From Cohaesibacter haloalkalitolerans (GTDB lineage: Bacteria > Pseudomonadota > Alphaproteobacteria > Rhizobiales > Cohaesibacteraceae), in NCBI RefSeq assembly GCF_003574655.1, contig NZ_QNUM01000002.1:682001-746000 (forward strand): a stretch of 64,000 nt of DNA, written 5' to 3'. This document shows positions 43,668 through 52,814 of this stretch, piece after piece (position 1 is the first letter of the stretch; each line of letters opens with the position of its first letter). The notes beneath the pieces are model-generated. The model had not been told where the DNA came from. It saw nothing but the letters and a program-made list of their open reading frames with translations, and ran no database searches. Both the position numbers and the translations under genes were made by a program.

Positions 43668-46361
43668 TCAGGCGACAATGAAACTGTTTCTGGCCATGTG
43701 GTGGGCAAGAAACGGCTCCCTGGCCATCGGCTTGCAGAAGGCAAAACCCTGCAGCAGATCGGCCCCCATGACGCGGAGAATTTCCGCGTGCTCCATGGTT
43801 TCAATGCCTTCGGCCACAATGCCGATCCCCAGGGTCCGCCCGATATGGATGATCGAATGCACCAGTTCGCGCTGGTGTTCACTGGATGAGACCGGGAAGA
43901 TCAGTTCACGATCAATCTTCAACCGGTTCGGCAACAGATGGGTCAGGCTGACGATGGACGCATAGGCGGTGCCGAAGTCATCGATTTCGATCTCGATGTC
44001 CATTTCACGCAAGCGGCGGATATTGGCAGCAACCTGCGGTGCGCTCCTGTCAAGGAAAGTGGATTCCACCAGTTCGAACGTCAGGTTCGAGGGATCGAAG
44101 TCCAGAGCCTTGAGGCTCGGGATCAGATCCCGGTCGCTGAGGCGCTTGGCCGAAACGTTGACAGAAATGCGGTCGACATGCAGCTTGTTCTCGGCCCAAT
44201 AGGCCTTGGTCGCCAGCGCGTGCTCCATGATCATCGCGTCGATTTCATTGGTCACACCAAGGCTGTCTGCCAGCTCGATGAACTTGTCCGGATAGACAAT
44301 GCCCCGCTCGGGATGCACCCAACGCGCCAGCGCTTCGGCTCCGACCAGCTTGTGGGTCTTGGCGTCATACTGACCTTGATAATAGGCAATGAATTCTTTG
44401 TTTTCGATGCCGCGCAACAGATCATCTGCCAGACGGCGCTTTTCGCTGGCATTGTCGAACAGCGGCTGGCTGAAGAAGGTGAAGCAGCCCTTGCCGCTCT
44501 GCTTTGACTGATAGAGCGCAAGATCGGCATTGGAGCGCAGCTTGTCCGGGTCGCCCTTGGCGTCCTTCCAGTTGGAAATACCTATGCTGGCGCCAATCCG
44601 GCACGTCAAACCGTTATAGTCATAGGGCTTCTGAACCTCGGCAATGAACCGCTCGGCCAGTTCCTGAGGGCGTTTCGGATTGGCCTTGCCAGAGCACAGA
44701 ACGACGAATTCGTCGCCACCGATGCGAGAGACGAACTCATCCGCCTCGGTCAGTTCGCGCAGCAGCTCGGCGACCTTGACAAGAATCGCATCCCCTGCGG
44801 CATGGCCGAAGCTGTCGTTGATTTCCTTGAAGCCATCAAGATCGATCTTCAGGAGCCAGCTGTCGGAATCCCGGACAAACGTCCTGCCGCGAACCTCGGA
44901 ACCCGCCAGATAGTCATCCATATAGCGGCGGTTCGGAAGCTTGGTGAGATAGTCGTGCAGCGCGTTGAACTCGATGCGCGTCTTGGCCTTCTCCAGTTCC
45001 TGATAGCGCAATTCGCCCACGGCCCGCGCTTCATGCAGCGCCTGCTCACGGGCGACGTGCTGGGTGATGTCCCAGTTCACACCGACATATTTGAACTTGC
45101 CATCCTCATCGACCCAACTGAAGGCAGACACCCGGATAGTCTTGGTCTTGCCGTCCGGCATGATCAGGCGATAGTCCGTGAGATACTTGCCCTCCTGGGC
45201 AATCACGCCCGGCCCCTCAAGGAAGATGCGCTTGCGATCTTCCGGTGCCAGCAGCGACTTCCATGACAGGTCATTGACGTCATAATCGGCGTCGACGCCG
45301 TAGATTTCCCTTGTCTGGGCGTCCCAGTAAAACTTCCTCGTGCTTGGATCATATTCCCAGACACCGAGCTTCAGCGCTTCCACGGCCAGCTCAAAGCGTT
45401 TTGAAATGCGAGCGAGTTCTCTCTGACTCTCGATATGGGCGTTCAAATGGGCCATGCGCTCCCGTGACAGTCTTGCCACGATGACCATTGGCACAACGAC
45501 AAACAGGAAGGCAACAAAGGCAATCAAGCGGATGATCCAGTAGATCGAGGCTGGCACGATCCAGCCCGCCTTTGGCACAGCCAGCAGCTCCCATGATGCA
45601 ACCTGAAAATTCACCTTGACCTTGATCGGGTCCAGTTCATGAATGCGCGCATCACCGAAAAACTGTTCGCCATCGGCGCCCTTGCCGTCACGGCCAACAA
45701 GCGCATATTCCACGTCGTCACCGCTATTCATGAGACCGAAAACATCGTAGAAGCGCTGCATTTCAAGCACGGAAGAGACAATGCCCCAGAAATAGCGCCC
45801 CTTCTCGGGATCATCGATATAAACGGGATAGCGGATGATCAACCCCTGTCCGCCCTGCACCAGATCAAGTGGTCCAGCCATGGTCAGCTGATTGGAGTCG
45901 CGAGCCCGCAGCACCATGTCCTTCTGGGCTTGGTTATTGCGATAGTCCAGGCCGATGACGCTCTCATTGCCTTCAAACGGATAGATCCGGTCGACAACAA
46001 GGTCTGGTGCAACCGCCAGAATCTTGGTGAAGGAATAGCGGTGCATGATCTGCCTGGCCAGTTGCTTGAACCGCTCGTTGGTCATGTTCGGCTCTATCGC
46101 CAGAACATTGGCAAGGCCGCGCCCGCTCTCGATGTTGGCAATGATGGCGCCTTGCAGGGACAGCGCTGTCTGTGTCGCCTTGTTATGCAGATCGGACCGG
46201 GACTTCTCGATATAGGCTGTTCCGCTGATGTCTTCCGCGATCAGGGTGACCACGATAATGACAAGCGTTGCGGTAATGGCAGGCAGGTTGGCGACGTTTA
46301 AAATACGCGCCTTCAGAAGAAGCCAGTCTTTCAGCAACTTAATCTTGCGAGCGCCAATCAA
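43668..46361 (-). CDS. Membrane GGDEF-EAL protein with CHASE-like and PAS domains
   Basis: An 897-residue protein: a helix near 28-44, a periplasmic CHASE-like sensor to about 270 (TKILAVAPDLVVDRIYPF and LGLDYRNNQAQ are typical), a second membrane helix, a PAS/PAC domain, then GGDEF with RIGGDEFVVL (near residue 547) and EAL with GAEALARWVHP (near 675). EAL residues NVSAKRL and FELVESTFLD are kept, and DDFGTAYAS has an alanine for the usual glycine. No RxxD inhibitory site lies before GGDEF. It probably controls cyclic-di-GMP. TTG 46361 has GAGG eight bases upstream. Confidence 0.92.
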   Translation of the reverse strand: MIGARKIKLLKDWLLLKARILNVANLPAITATLVIIVVTLIAEDISGTAYIEKSRSDLHNKATQTALSLQGAIIANIESGRGLANVLAIEPNMTNERFKQLARQIMHRYSFTKILAVAPDLVVDRIYPFEGNESVIGLDYRNNQAQKDMVLRARDSNQLTMAGPLDLVQGGQGLIIRYPVYIDDPEKGRYFWGIVSSVLEMQRFYDVFGLMNSGDDVEYALVGRDGKGADGEQFFGDARIHELDPIKVKVNFQVASWELLAVPKAGWIVPASIYWIIRLIAFVAFLFVVVPMVIVARLSRERMAHLNAHIESQRELARISKRFELAVEALKLGVWEYDPSTRKFYWDAQTREIYGVDADYDVNDLSWKSLLAPEDRKRIFLEGPGVIAQEGKYLTDYRLIMPDGKTKTIRVSAFSWVDEDGKFKYVGVNWDITQHVAREQALHEARAVGELRYQELEKAKTRIEFNALHDYLTKLPNRRYMDDYLAGSEVRGRTFVRDSDSWLLKIDLDGFKEINDSFGHAAGDAILVKVAELLRELTEADEFVSRIGGDEFVVLCSGKANPKRPQELAERFIAEVQKPYDYNGLTCRIGASIGISNWKDAKGDPDKLRSNADLALYQSKQSGKGCFTFFSQPLFDNASEKRRLADDLLRGIENKEFIAYYQGQYDAKTHKLVGAEALARWVHPERGIVYPDKFIELADSLGVTNEIDAMIMEHALATKAYWAENKLHVDRISVNVSAKRLSDRDLIPSLKALDFDPSNLTFELVESTFLDRSAPQVAANIRRLREMDIEIEIDDFGTAYASIVSLTHLLPNRLKIDRELIFPVSSSEHQRELVHSIIHIGRTLGIGIVAEGIETMEHAEILRVMGADLLQGFAFCKPMAREPFLAHHMARNSFIVA

Positions 46362-46701
46362 TTCATCTGCCTCGGTTTGTGATCACCGAAATAATTTAAC
46401 GAAAAATAGTTGAGAAATAGTGAGTCGATAATTCAAGCAATTTCAATGAATTACAATCTCTTCCGGAGAAAATTATGCTTAATGTTTCGTATAGCGAAAA
46501 GAAATGGCTTTGCAGTCTATCCGTGTATTTTGAGAGCGACATCCAGTGAAAGAGAGGCAGATGGCATTTGCTTTTCTGCCTGTCACTGCCGCCAATTGTC
46601 ACCTCACTATCGTATGTATCGACTTTCGCTTGCTTCTATCGGGGATATGACCATGTTACATTGAAATGCTTGCATGAGATTTTTCTGGGAGGGCAATCAT
46701 C
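46362..46701. other. AT-rich intergenic region
   Basis: A 340-base gap between divergent genes. It contains a weak 84-codon frame at 46410-46664 without similarity, which is not called. GGGAGGG lies about eight bases before the ATG at 46702. No known site was recognised. Confidence 0.5.
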
Positions 46702-47142
46702 ATGACAGTCATTTCGCATCTCATTCGCACGAAATGTCATTTACTGCTGATATTGGCGCTGCAGGTTTCTGCCATCACGGCCATGAGTGTCGCTCCAGCC
46801 GCAGCAGACAGTTGCTGGTGGCACAACGGATCACTGATGCGGCTTGTCGCACAGGGAAACAATCGCTGGTTCTACTATGAGCGCCCAAGGGCCGGGCTGT
46901 CTGTCGGGCCGGGCACGTTGCTGTTTGACGGGGTGAAACAGGGCAACTGGTACAATGGCACGGCCCGGGTCTTTTCAAAATACTGCCCGGACTCGCCCAT
47001 GCCCTATCACGTCGAGGGGCCGGTTTCCGCCAACCAGTTGCGGGTGACCGTAGAGGGGAGCCGGGAAGTGCAGCAACGCTGTGTGCCGACAGGACGCTGG
47101 ACCACGGATCGACTGGTCTTCACCTACTCCCATCAGTGCTAA
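46702..47142 (+). CDS. Exported cysteine-bearing protein of unknown function
   Basis: A 146-residue precursor with a signal peptide (hydrophobic 12-30, cut near AAADS at about 35). The mature part begins CWWHNGSLMRL and contains FYYERPRAGLS, GTLLFDG and GTARVFSKYCPDSPM, then cysteines in QQRCVPTG and SHQC, giving four in all. It appears as a small beta-rich secreted protein; I recall similar ones in rhizobial genomes but assign no function. GGGAGGG precedes the start. It is followed by a bidirectional terminator. Confidence 0.75.
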   Translation: MTVISHLIRTKCHLLLILALQVSAITAMSVAPAAADSCWWHNGSLMRLVAQGNNRWFYYERPRAGLSVGPGTLLFDGVKQGNWYNGTARVFSKYCPDSPMPYHVEGPVSANQLRVTVEGSREVQQRCVPTGRWTTDRLVFTYSHQC

Positions 47143-47177
47143 TGCGTGCAACATCCGTCAGCATCTATCGCAGCAAA

Positions 47178-47210
47178 CAAAAAGGCACGATCTGATGACC
47201 GTGCCTGTTC
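47178..47210. terminator. Bidirectional terminator for pheA and the small exported gene
   Basis: AGGCACG (47183-47189) and CGTGCCT (47200-47206) form a stem with a ten-base loop. On the minus strand it is followed by TTTTTGTTT and would terminate pheA; on the plus strand TTCTTT follows. Confidence 0.75.
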
Positions 47211-47266
47211 TTTCATGACCCAGTATGAGGCCACATGGCTTTTTGAACCCTTCCGGGCTAACCCTT

Positions 47267-48154
47267 TCAAACGTCCGGGCTTGGCCGCAATTCGCGGTTT
47301 GCCTCCGGCTCGTGGTTCTTCTTGCGATAGTCGTGCGCCGGGTAGATACCCAGAATCTTCAATTCGGCCGAGAAGAAGCGCAGCTCTTCCAGAGCAAGCC
47401 GGACATGGGGGTCGTCGGGGTGTCCCTCGATATCGGCGTAGAACTGGGTTGCGAAAAACTTGCCGCCAGTCTGATAGCTCTCCAGCTTGGTCATGTTGAC
47501 GCCGTTGGTGGCAAAACCGCCCAGAGCCTTGTAGAGAGCTGCCGGCACGTTGCGGACCCGGAAGACAAAGGTGGTGACCACAAGCTCGTTGTTGTGATCA
47601 GCCCGGATCGGGTATTTCGACAGGATGATGAAGCGCGTGGTGTTGTGATCCTCATCCTCGATATCGGCCTTGAGGATGTCGAGATCATAGATCTCGGCTG
47701 CAAGCCCGGAAGCGATGGCAGCCTTGCTCTTGTCCCCCTGTTGGGAAATCTGATGGGCAGACCCGGCCGTATCGGCGCCAACAATGGCCTGCCACTTGCG
47801 TTCGCGGATGATCTTGCGGCACTGGCCCAGCGCCATGACATGGCTCTGCACAGACTTGATATCTTCCAGCTTGGCCCCGCGCAGGCCAACCAGCTGGTGA
47901 TGGATGGGCAGGAAGTATTCACCGATGATGTGCAGGTCGGATGTCGGCATCAGATGATGGATATCGGCCACGCGCCCGGCCACCGAATTCTCGATGGGGA
48001 TCATGGCCAGATCGGCCTGATCATTCTGCACGGCGTTGAAGCAGTCTTCAAAGGTCGCCATCGGGATCGCTTCGGACTCTGGAAACACATTGTTGCAGGC
48101 GGTGTGCGAGTTGGCACCAGGTTCCCCCTGAAAAACAACTTTCTTGGCGATCAT
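47267..48154 (-). CDS. pheA: Prephenate dehydratase
   Basis: A 295-residue stand-alone prephenate dehydratase, without chorismate mutase. The catalytic domain has VVFQGEPGANS, IPIENSVAGRV and the TRF motif in HNTTRFIIL. The C-terminal ACT domain has the GVNMTKLESYQTGGKFF segment, where the usual ESRP becomes ESYQ. It makes phenylpyruvate for phenylalanine and is expected to be feedback-inhibited. ATG 48154 has AAGGAG six bases upstream. It follows kdsB on the same strand. Confidence 0.95.
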   Translation of the reverse strand: MIAKKVVFQGEPGANSHTACNNVFPESEAIPMATFEDCFNAVQNDQADLAMIPIENSVAGRVADIHHLMPTSDLHIIGEYFLPIHHQLVGLRGAKLEDIKSVQSHVMALGQCRKIIRERKWQAIVGADTAGSAHQISQQGDKSKAAIASGLAAEIYDLDILKADIEDEDHNTTRFIILSKYPIRADHNNELVVTTFVFRVRNVPAALYKALGGFATNGVNMTKLESYQTGGKFFATQFYADIEGHPDDPHVRLALEELRFFSAELKILGIYPAHDYRKKNHEPEANRELRPSPDV

Positions 48155-48217
48155 AACGGCTCCTTACCGGGCACCCCCGTGCCCCTTGCGTGATTGGAAT
48201 TTCGCGGTTTGCCTGCT

Positions 48218-48973
48218 TTACGCTCTCGAGGCGAGGATGTCACGTGCCTTTTGCAAATCGGCAGGCGTGTCGACGCCGAGTGGAATATCGTTGACGACCA
48301 TCACATCTATGCGCATGCCTGCCTCAAGAGCGCGCAGCTGTTCCAGCTTCTCGCGCTTCTCCAGCGGGGAGACCGGCAGGGAGATGAATTTCTCAAGCGC
48401 GGTGCGGCGATAGGCATAGATGCCGATATGATGATAGAGCGGTCCGTCACCGTGGGGTGCGGTGGCGCGGGTGAAATAGAGCGCGCGCATGCGGCCGCCA
48501 CCGAGCGGAGACGAGACGATCTTGACGACATTGGGGTTGGTCTTTTCCTCTTCGTTGGAGATCTGCACCGCGAGGGTCGCGATATCGACCGCAGGGTCTT
48601 CAAGAGGCTTGTAACAGGAGCGGATAGCGGCGGGATCTATGGTCGGCAAGTCGCCCTGAACATTGATCACCACATCATAGCGCCGGTTGGGGTCATAATG
48701 CTCCAGAGCCTCGGAAATGCGGTCTGAACCGGAGGGGTGGGAAGGATTGGTGACAACGGCGTCGCCGCCTTCCTTGCGGATCACGTCCGCGATCTCATGC
48801 CCATCGGCGGCCACGACAACCGGGCCGATGTCGGCCTCCACTGCGCGGCGCCAGACCTGGGTGATCATCGGCACACCTGAGATGTCCAGCAACGGCTTGC
48901 CCGGCAGACGCATAGACGCCATGCGCGCCGGTATCAGAATGATCGGTTTGGCAGCCATCCCGTTGGTAGACAT
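48218..48973 (-). CDS. kdsB: 3-deoxy-manno-octulosonate cytidylyltransferase
   Basis: A 251-residue enzyme that activates Kdo with CTP for lipopolysaccharide core synthesis. The N-terminal motif [17 protein letters not shown] is the nucleotide-binding signature, and [17 protein letters not shown] gives the DxD-like metal site. I chose ATG 48973 because GGGGG is seven bases upstream; the ATG at 48979 is too close to it. It is 63 bases before pheA and may be co-transcribed with it. Confidence 0.95.
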   Translation of the reverse strand: MSTNGMAAKPIILIPARMASMRLPGKPLLDISGVPMITQVWRRAVEADIGPVVVAADGHEIADVIRKEGGDAVVTNPSHPSGSDRISEALEHYDPNRRYDVVINVQGDLPTIDPAAIRSCYKPLEDPAVDIATLAVQISNEEEKTNPNVVKIVSSPLGGGRMRALYFTRATAPHGDGPLYHHIGIYAYRRTALEKFISLPVSPLEKREKLEQLRALEAGMRIDVMVVNDIPLGVDTPADLQKARDILASRA

Positions 48974-49162
48974 AAGCATTCCCCCTTATGTTGTTGAAAA
49001 GCTCTCGCTCTATGGCGAAAGTCGAGCAAACTTAGCCGCTATTCCTATGGACATTCATCAGGAAAAGCTAGTAGTTTCCGCAGGAAGAACTACCGAATGA
49101 ACCTTAGGACCAATCCTAGGCACGATCCGTTTCGTCCTGCAAAAGACCGGGAGCAAGGACCA

Positions 49163-49681
49163 ATGAACTTTTTCGAATTCAACAAAATAGCCGGCGCTGT
49201 TTTGATGGCCCTTATATTTACAATGGTTACAGGGATGGCAACCGGCTACATCTTCAATAATGAAGCCCCCGCCCAGCCCGGTTATGCCATTGAGGTTGCT
49301 GATGCATCTGGCGCCGCACCGGGCAAGGAAGCTGCACCGGAGGTTGATTTCGCCACCCTTCTTGCTTCGGCTGATGTTGGCAAGGGCGAAAAGGTCGCCA
49401 AGAAATGTGCCGCCTGCCATACGTTCGATTCAGGGGCTGCCAACAAGACCGGCCCGCATCTGTTCGGTGTCGTCGACCGTGCTGTCGCATCGGTTTCCGA
49501 TTTCAAATACAGCGACGCCATGCATTCCTTCGGGGAAGGCAAGAGCTGGGATCCGGAAACTCTCAATGTCTATCTGACCAAGCCGAAAGATCTGGTTCCG
49601 GGCACCGCCATGGCCTTTGCCGGGCTCAAGAAGCCTGAAGATCGCGCCGATCTCATCGCTTATCTGCAGACGCTGAAGTAA
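49163..49681 (+). CDS. Membrane-anchored class I c-type cytochrome
   Basis: A 172-residue protein. A single N-terminal helix (about 9-30) anchors it; an alanine-rich linker leads to the cytochrome domain with heme site CAACH (about residues 83-87), KTGPHLFGVVDR and the Met ligand in PGTAMAFAG. It resembles CycM/c552 that carries electrons to cytochrome oxidase. ATG 49163 has AAGGA close by. It is divergent from kdsB. Confidence 0.93.
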   Translation: MNFFEFNKIAGAVLMALIFTMVTGMATGYIFNNEAPAQPGYAIEVADASGAAPGKEAAPEVDFATLLASADVGKGEKVAKKCAACHTFDSGAANKTGPHLFGVVDRAVASVSDFKYSDAMHSFGEGKSWDPETLNVYLTKPKDLVPGTAMAFAGLKKPEDRADLIAYLQTLK

Positions 49682-49727
49682 CAGCGAAGGCACCGCCATT
49701 CACCTTGAGCAGGTGCTGAAAGCCAAC

Positions 49728-49754
49728 AAAAGGCCGGTCCCATCCGGCCTTTTT
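49728..49754 (+). terminator. Intrinsic terminator after the cytochrome gene
   Basis: AAAAGGCCGG (49728-49737) pairs with CCGGCCTTTTT (49744-49754), loop TCCCAT, ending in a T-run. Confidence 0.9.
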
Positions 49755-49911
49755 CCATTTTGGAAACACCCGCTCTGCCAGAGATTCCTGTCATTTCTTT
49801 CAGCCACCATCTGGCGCATGGGGCAATTCTTTGGTTTAGTACCGGACAATCATTCCGCAAAATCATTCCGCTCTGGCCATTCGGGCCAAGTCTTCCGGAA
49901 AGGCGCCAAGC

Positions 49912-50526
49912 ATGGATCATGCGCAACATCAGGCACTCATCATCATCGATGTTCAGAACGACTTCTGTCCCGGCGGAGCGCTGGCCGTTCCCGGTGGAGA
50001 CGAGATCATCGATCGCATCAACCGGATGCAGCAATCCTTTGCCCATGTTGTGCTGACGCAGGACTGGCATCCGTCTGGCCACAGCTCGTTTGCCAGCGCC
50101 CATGACGGCAAGGCTCCCTATGATAGGGTCGAGATGCCCTATGGGGATCAGGTGCTCTGGCCCGACCACTGCATCCAGGGTACTGACGGCGCCGCATTCC
50201 ACGCGGGGCTCACCACCGACCGGGCAGACCTCATCCTGCGCAAGGGAAGCAACCCGGCTATCGACAGCTACTCCGCCTTTTTCGAGAATGACCATCAAAC
50301 GGCAACTGGCCTTGAGGGCTATTTGCGCGACAAGGGCGTGGTTTCCTTGCTATTTGTAGGACTTGCGACGGACTTTTGCGTGCGCTATTCGGCAATAGAC
50401 GCTGCAAAACTCGGGTTTGACGTGTCGGTTGATCTTTCCGCCTGTCGAGCCATTGATCTCAACGGTTCGCTGCGGCAGGCACTCGACGAGATGCAGGCCC
50501 ACACCATAACCATCATCGGCCGCTAG
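49912..50526 (+). CDS. pncA: Nicotinamidase
   Basis: A 204-residue enzyme that turns nicotinamide to nicotinate. The catalytic triad is Asp13 (IIDVQNDF), Lys111 (LRKGSN) and Cys156 (ATDFCVRY). Metal ligands are Asp51, His53 and His57 (DWHPSGHSSF). It acts in the cytoplasm for NAD salvage. The next gene, pncB, uses its product, so the pair forms a salvage route. The start at ATG 49912 aligns with the family; no strong ribosome site is visible. Confidence 0.96.
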   Translation: MDHAQHQALIIIDVQNDFCPGGALAVPGGDEIIDRINRMQQSFAHVVLTQDWHPSGHSSFASAHDGKAPYDRVEMPYGDQVLWPDHCIQGTDGAAFHAGLTTDRADLILRKGSNPAIDSYSAFFENDHQTATGLEGYLRDKGVVSLLFVGLATDFCVRYSAIDAAKLGFDVSVDLSACRAIDLNGSLRQALDEMQAHTITIIGR

Positions 50527-50636
50527 GCCTCTCTTTCAGTTCCGCGCATTCCAAGACCTCCGAGATATCCCCGCCGAGTTCCTCTGCCTGATATCCCCCT
50601 TGCCAGCCGGACTTTCAATACTGTTCAGGATAGATC

Positions 50637-51932
50637 ATGACCATCGATCTTGCATCTCGTGTTTACAGCCACCGCTGGAAAATCGACCCCATTGTCCGCT
50701 CTCTGATCGACACCGATTTCTACAAGCTGCTGATGGCGCAATCGGTTTTTCACAACAGGCCCGACGTGCATGTGGTGTTCAGCCTGATCAACCGCTCCAA
50801 GACCCTGCCACTGGCCGATCTGATCGACGAGGGCGAGTTGCGGGCCCAGCTCGACTATATCCGCGGGCTGAAGCTGTCGCGGGGCGAGAGCACCTGGTTG
50901 CGCGGTAACATGTTCTATGGCAAGCGCTCGATGTTCCATCCCGACTTCATGGAGTGGTTCGAGAATCTCACCCTGCCGCCCTATCATCTGGAGCGGGTTG
51001 GCGATCAGTATGAGCTGACCTTCGAGGGAGCGTGGCCGGAGGTGATGCTCTGGGAGATTCCGGCGCTGTCGGTGATCATGGAGCTGCGGTCGCGGGCGAT
51101 CCTGCACAAGATGAAGCGCTTCGAGCTGCAGATCCTCTATGCCCGCGCCATGACGCGGCTGTGGGAGAAGGTCGAACGCCTCAGGGCGATCGGCGATGTG
51201 AAGGTCGCCGATTTCGGCACCCGGCGGCGCCATTCCTTCCTCTGGCAGGACTGGTGTGTGCAGGCCATGCAGGAAGGGCTGGGCGACAATTTCACCGGCA
51301 CCTCCAACTGCCTGATCGCCATGCGGCGCGAGATGGAAGCCATCGGCACCAATGCCCACGAGCTGCCGATGGTCTATTCGGCACTGGCGGAAAATGACGA
51401 GGAGCTGGCCTACGCCCCCTACCGTGTCCTTGAGGACTGGCAGCGCGAGCATGACGGCAATCTGCGGGTGATCCTGCCCGACACCTACGGCACCAAGGGG
51501 TTCCTCGAACGCGCACCGGACTGGCTGACCAACTGGACCGGCATCCGCGTCGACAGTGGCCGCCCCGAAGAGGCCGCCGAAACGGCCATCCGCTGGTGGA
51601 GGAGCCGGGGGGAAGATCCTCGCGACAAGCTGATCATTTTCTCCGATGGCCTTGATGTCGACCAGATTGCCATGCTCTACAACAAGTTCAATGGCCGGGT
51701 GCGGGTCTCGTTTGGCTGGGGCACCCTGTTGACCAATGATTTCAGAGGCCTTGTGCCCGACGATGAACTGTCGCCCTTCTCACTCGTCTGCAAGGCTGTT
51801 TCGGCCAACGGACGGCCAACGGTCAAGCTTTCGGACAACCCGAACAAAGCCATGGGACCGAAGGACGAAATCGCCCGTTACAAGCGGGTGTTCAGCGTTG
51901 GCGAACAGGAAGCCATGGATGTTATTGTATAG
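50637..51932 (+). CDS. pncB: Nicotinate phosphoribosyltransferase
   Basis: A 431-residue enzyme that joins nicotinate and PRPP to give nicotinate mononucleotide. YKLLMAQSVFHNRPDVHVVFSL near the start, RRRHSFLWQDW, and the loop FTGTSNCLIAMRREMEAIGT followed by NAHELPM (catalytic histidine) are family motifs. FSDGLDVDQI and VSFGWGTLLTND form the later phosphate-binding part. It lies 110 bases after pncA on the same strand. Confidence 0.96.
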   Translation: MTIDLASRVYSHRWKIDPIVRSLIDTDFYKLLMAQSVFHNRPDVHVVFSLINRSKTLPLADLIDEGELRAQLDYIRGLKLSRGESTWLRGNMFYGKRSMFHPDFMEWFENLTLPPYHLERVGDQYELTFEGAWPEVMLWEIPALSVIMELRSRAILHKMKRFELQILYARAMTRLWEKVERLRAIGDVKVADFGTRRRHSFLWQDWCVQAMQEGLGDNFTGTSNCLIAMRREMEAIGTNAHELPMVYSALAENDEELAYAPYRVLEDWQREHDGNLRVILPDTYGTKGFLERAPDWLTNWTGIRVDSGRPEEAAETAIRWWRSRGEDPRDKLIIFSDGLDVDQIAMLYNKFNGRVRVSFGWGTLLTNDFRGLVPDDELSPFSLVCKAVSANGRPTVKLSDNPNKAMGPKDEIARYKRVFSVGEQEAMDVIV

Positions 51933-51957
51933 ATTCTGATAGTGGAGTGATTTTTAA

Positions 51958-52434
51958 ATGGCAGGCAAGAAAAGCTCGAAAGAACGGGTTCAGGAAGCAA
52001 TTGATGCGCTGGGGCTGAATAGTCAGGTGGTAACCATGCCCGATTCCACACGCACGGCGGAAGATGCCGCTGCCGCCTGTGGCTGCGCTGTCGCCCAGAT
52101 CGTCAAGAGCCTCATCTTCGAGCGCCATGACAATCACCATCTGGTGCTGTTGCTGATCGCTGGCAACAACCGGGCCGACCTCGATCTGGCCGCAGGTGTG
52201 ATCGGCTCGACGCTGGACCGGGCCGATCCGAAAAAGGTGCGCGCTGAAACCGGCTTTGCCATTGGCGGGGTAGCCCCGATCGGGCATCTGTGCGAGATGG
52301 AGGTCTACATGGACCCCGACCTTTTGCAGTTTGAAACGGTATGGGCCGCCGCCGGTGCCCCCAATGCGGTCTTCAAGGTCGAACCGCAGGCCCTCGCAAA
52401 GGCCGCCGGAGCCAAGGCCCTCAGTCTCGACTGA
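51958..52434 (+). CDS. YbaK/EbsC family aminoacyl-tRNA deacylase-like protein
   Basis: A 158-residue protein with the YbaK fold: RTAEDAAAACGCAVAQIVKSLIF, the family strand with the conserved lysine, then LLLIAGNNRADL, IGGVAPIGH and VYMDPDLLQFETVWAAAGAPNAV. Members remove wrong amino acids from tRNA (Cys-tRNA-Pro or related). The substrate specificity is not decided by sequence alone. It follows pncB by 25 bases, suggesting the same transcript. Confidence 0.9.
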   Translation: MAGKKSSKERVQEAIDALGLNSQVVTMPDSTRTAEDAAAACGCAVAQIVKSLIFERHDNHHLVLLLIAGNNRADLDLAAGVIGSTLDRADPKKVRAETGFAIGGVAPIGHLCEMEVYMDPDLLQFETVWAAAGAPNAVFKVEPQALAKAAGAKALSLD

Positions 52435-52814
52435 GGGTGCCTTTTGCGATTGTTTATTGCTATTCTTACGAAAAATTCACGGAGTTTGGCAGAAACTGCC
52501 ACAATCCGGTCTAATTGCTTGTGAAGATTTCATCTTTTGAAGCCTGATTGATGCTTGCATCTTTTCACTCAGTCCCCATTTCCGAGCCGATTGCGGCCGA
52601 CATGGCGCTGGCGCGAGGCTGCAGGAAAGTGGCAGGCTTTTGCTTTGGCTGCATGGGTATTGTTTTGATACCATGAACATGGCTGTGCCAGTATGATCCG
52701 GAACAGAATTGGACGCGGCTCCCTCTGCGGGGCGCGATCACAAAACGACATTCTCCCGCGACAGAGGCTCGGTGCACAGAGCCTGTGCGGAAGACATGCC
52801 AGAGGAGAAACAGA
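52435..52814. other. Intergenic region before the yej operon
   Basis: A 380-base gap. An interrupted palindrome CCATG-AA-CATGG lies at 52671-52682. TTGATA (52665) and TATGAT (52692) are 21 bases apart, too far for a normal promoter. GGAGAAACAGA leads to the GTG start of the first gene. No other site was recognised. Confidence 0.4.

Noticed and set aside
46410-46664. 84-codon plus-strand ORF before the CWWHNGS gene
   Set aside because: Weak start, no similarity, and the following gene has a clear ribosome site of its own.
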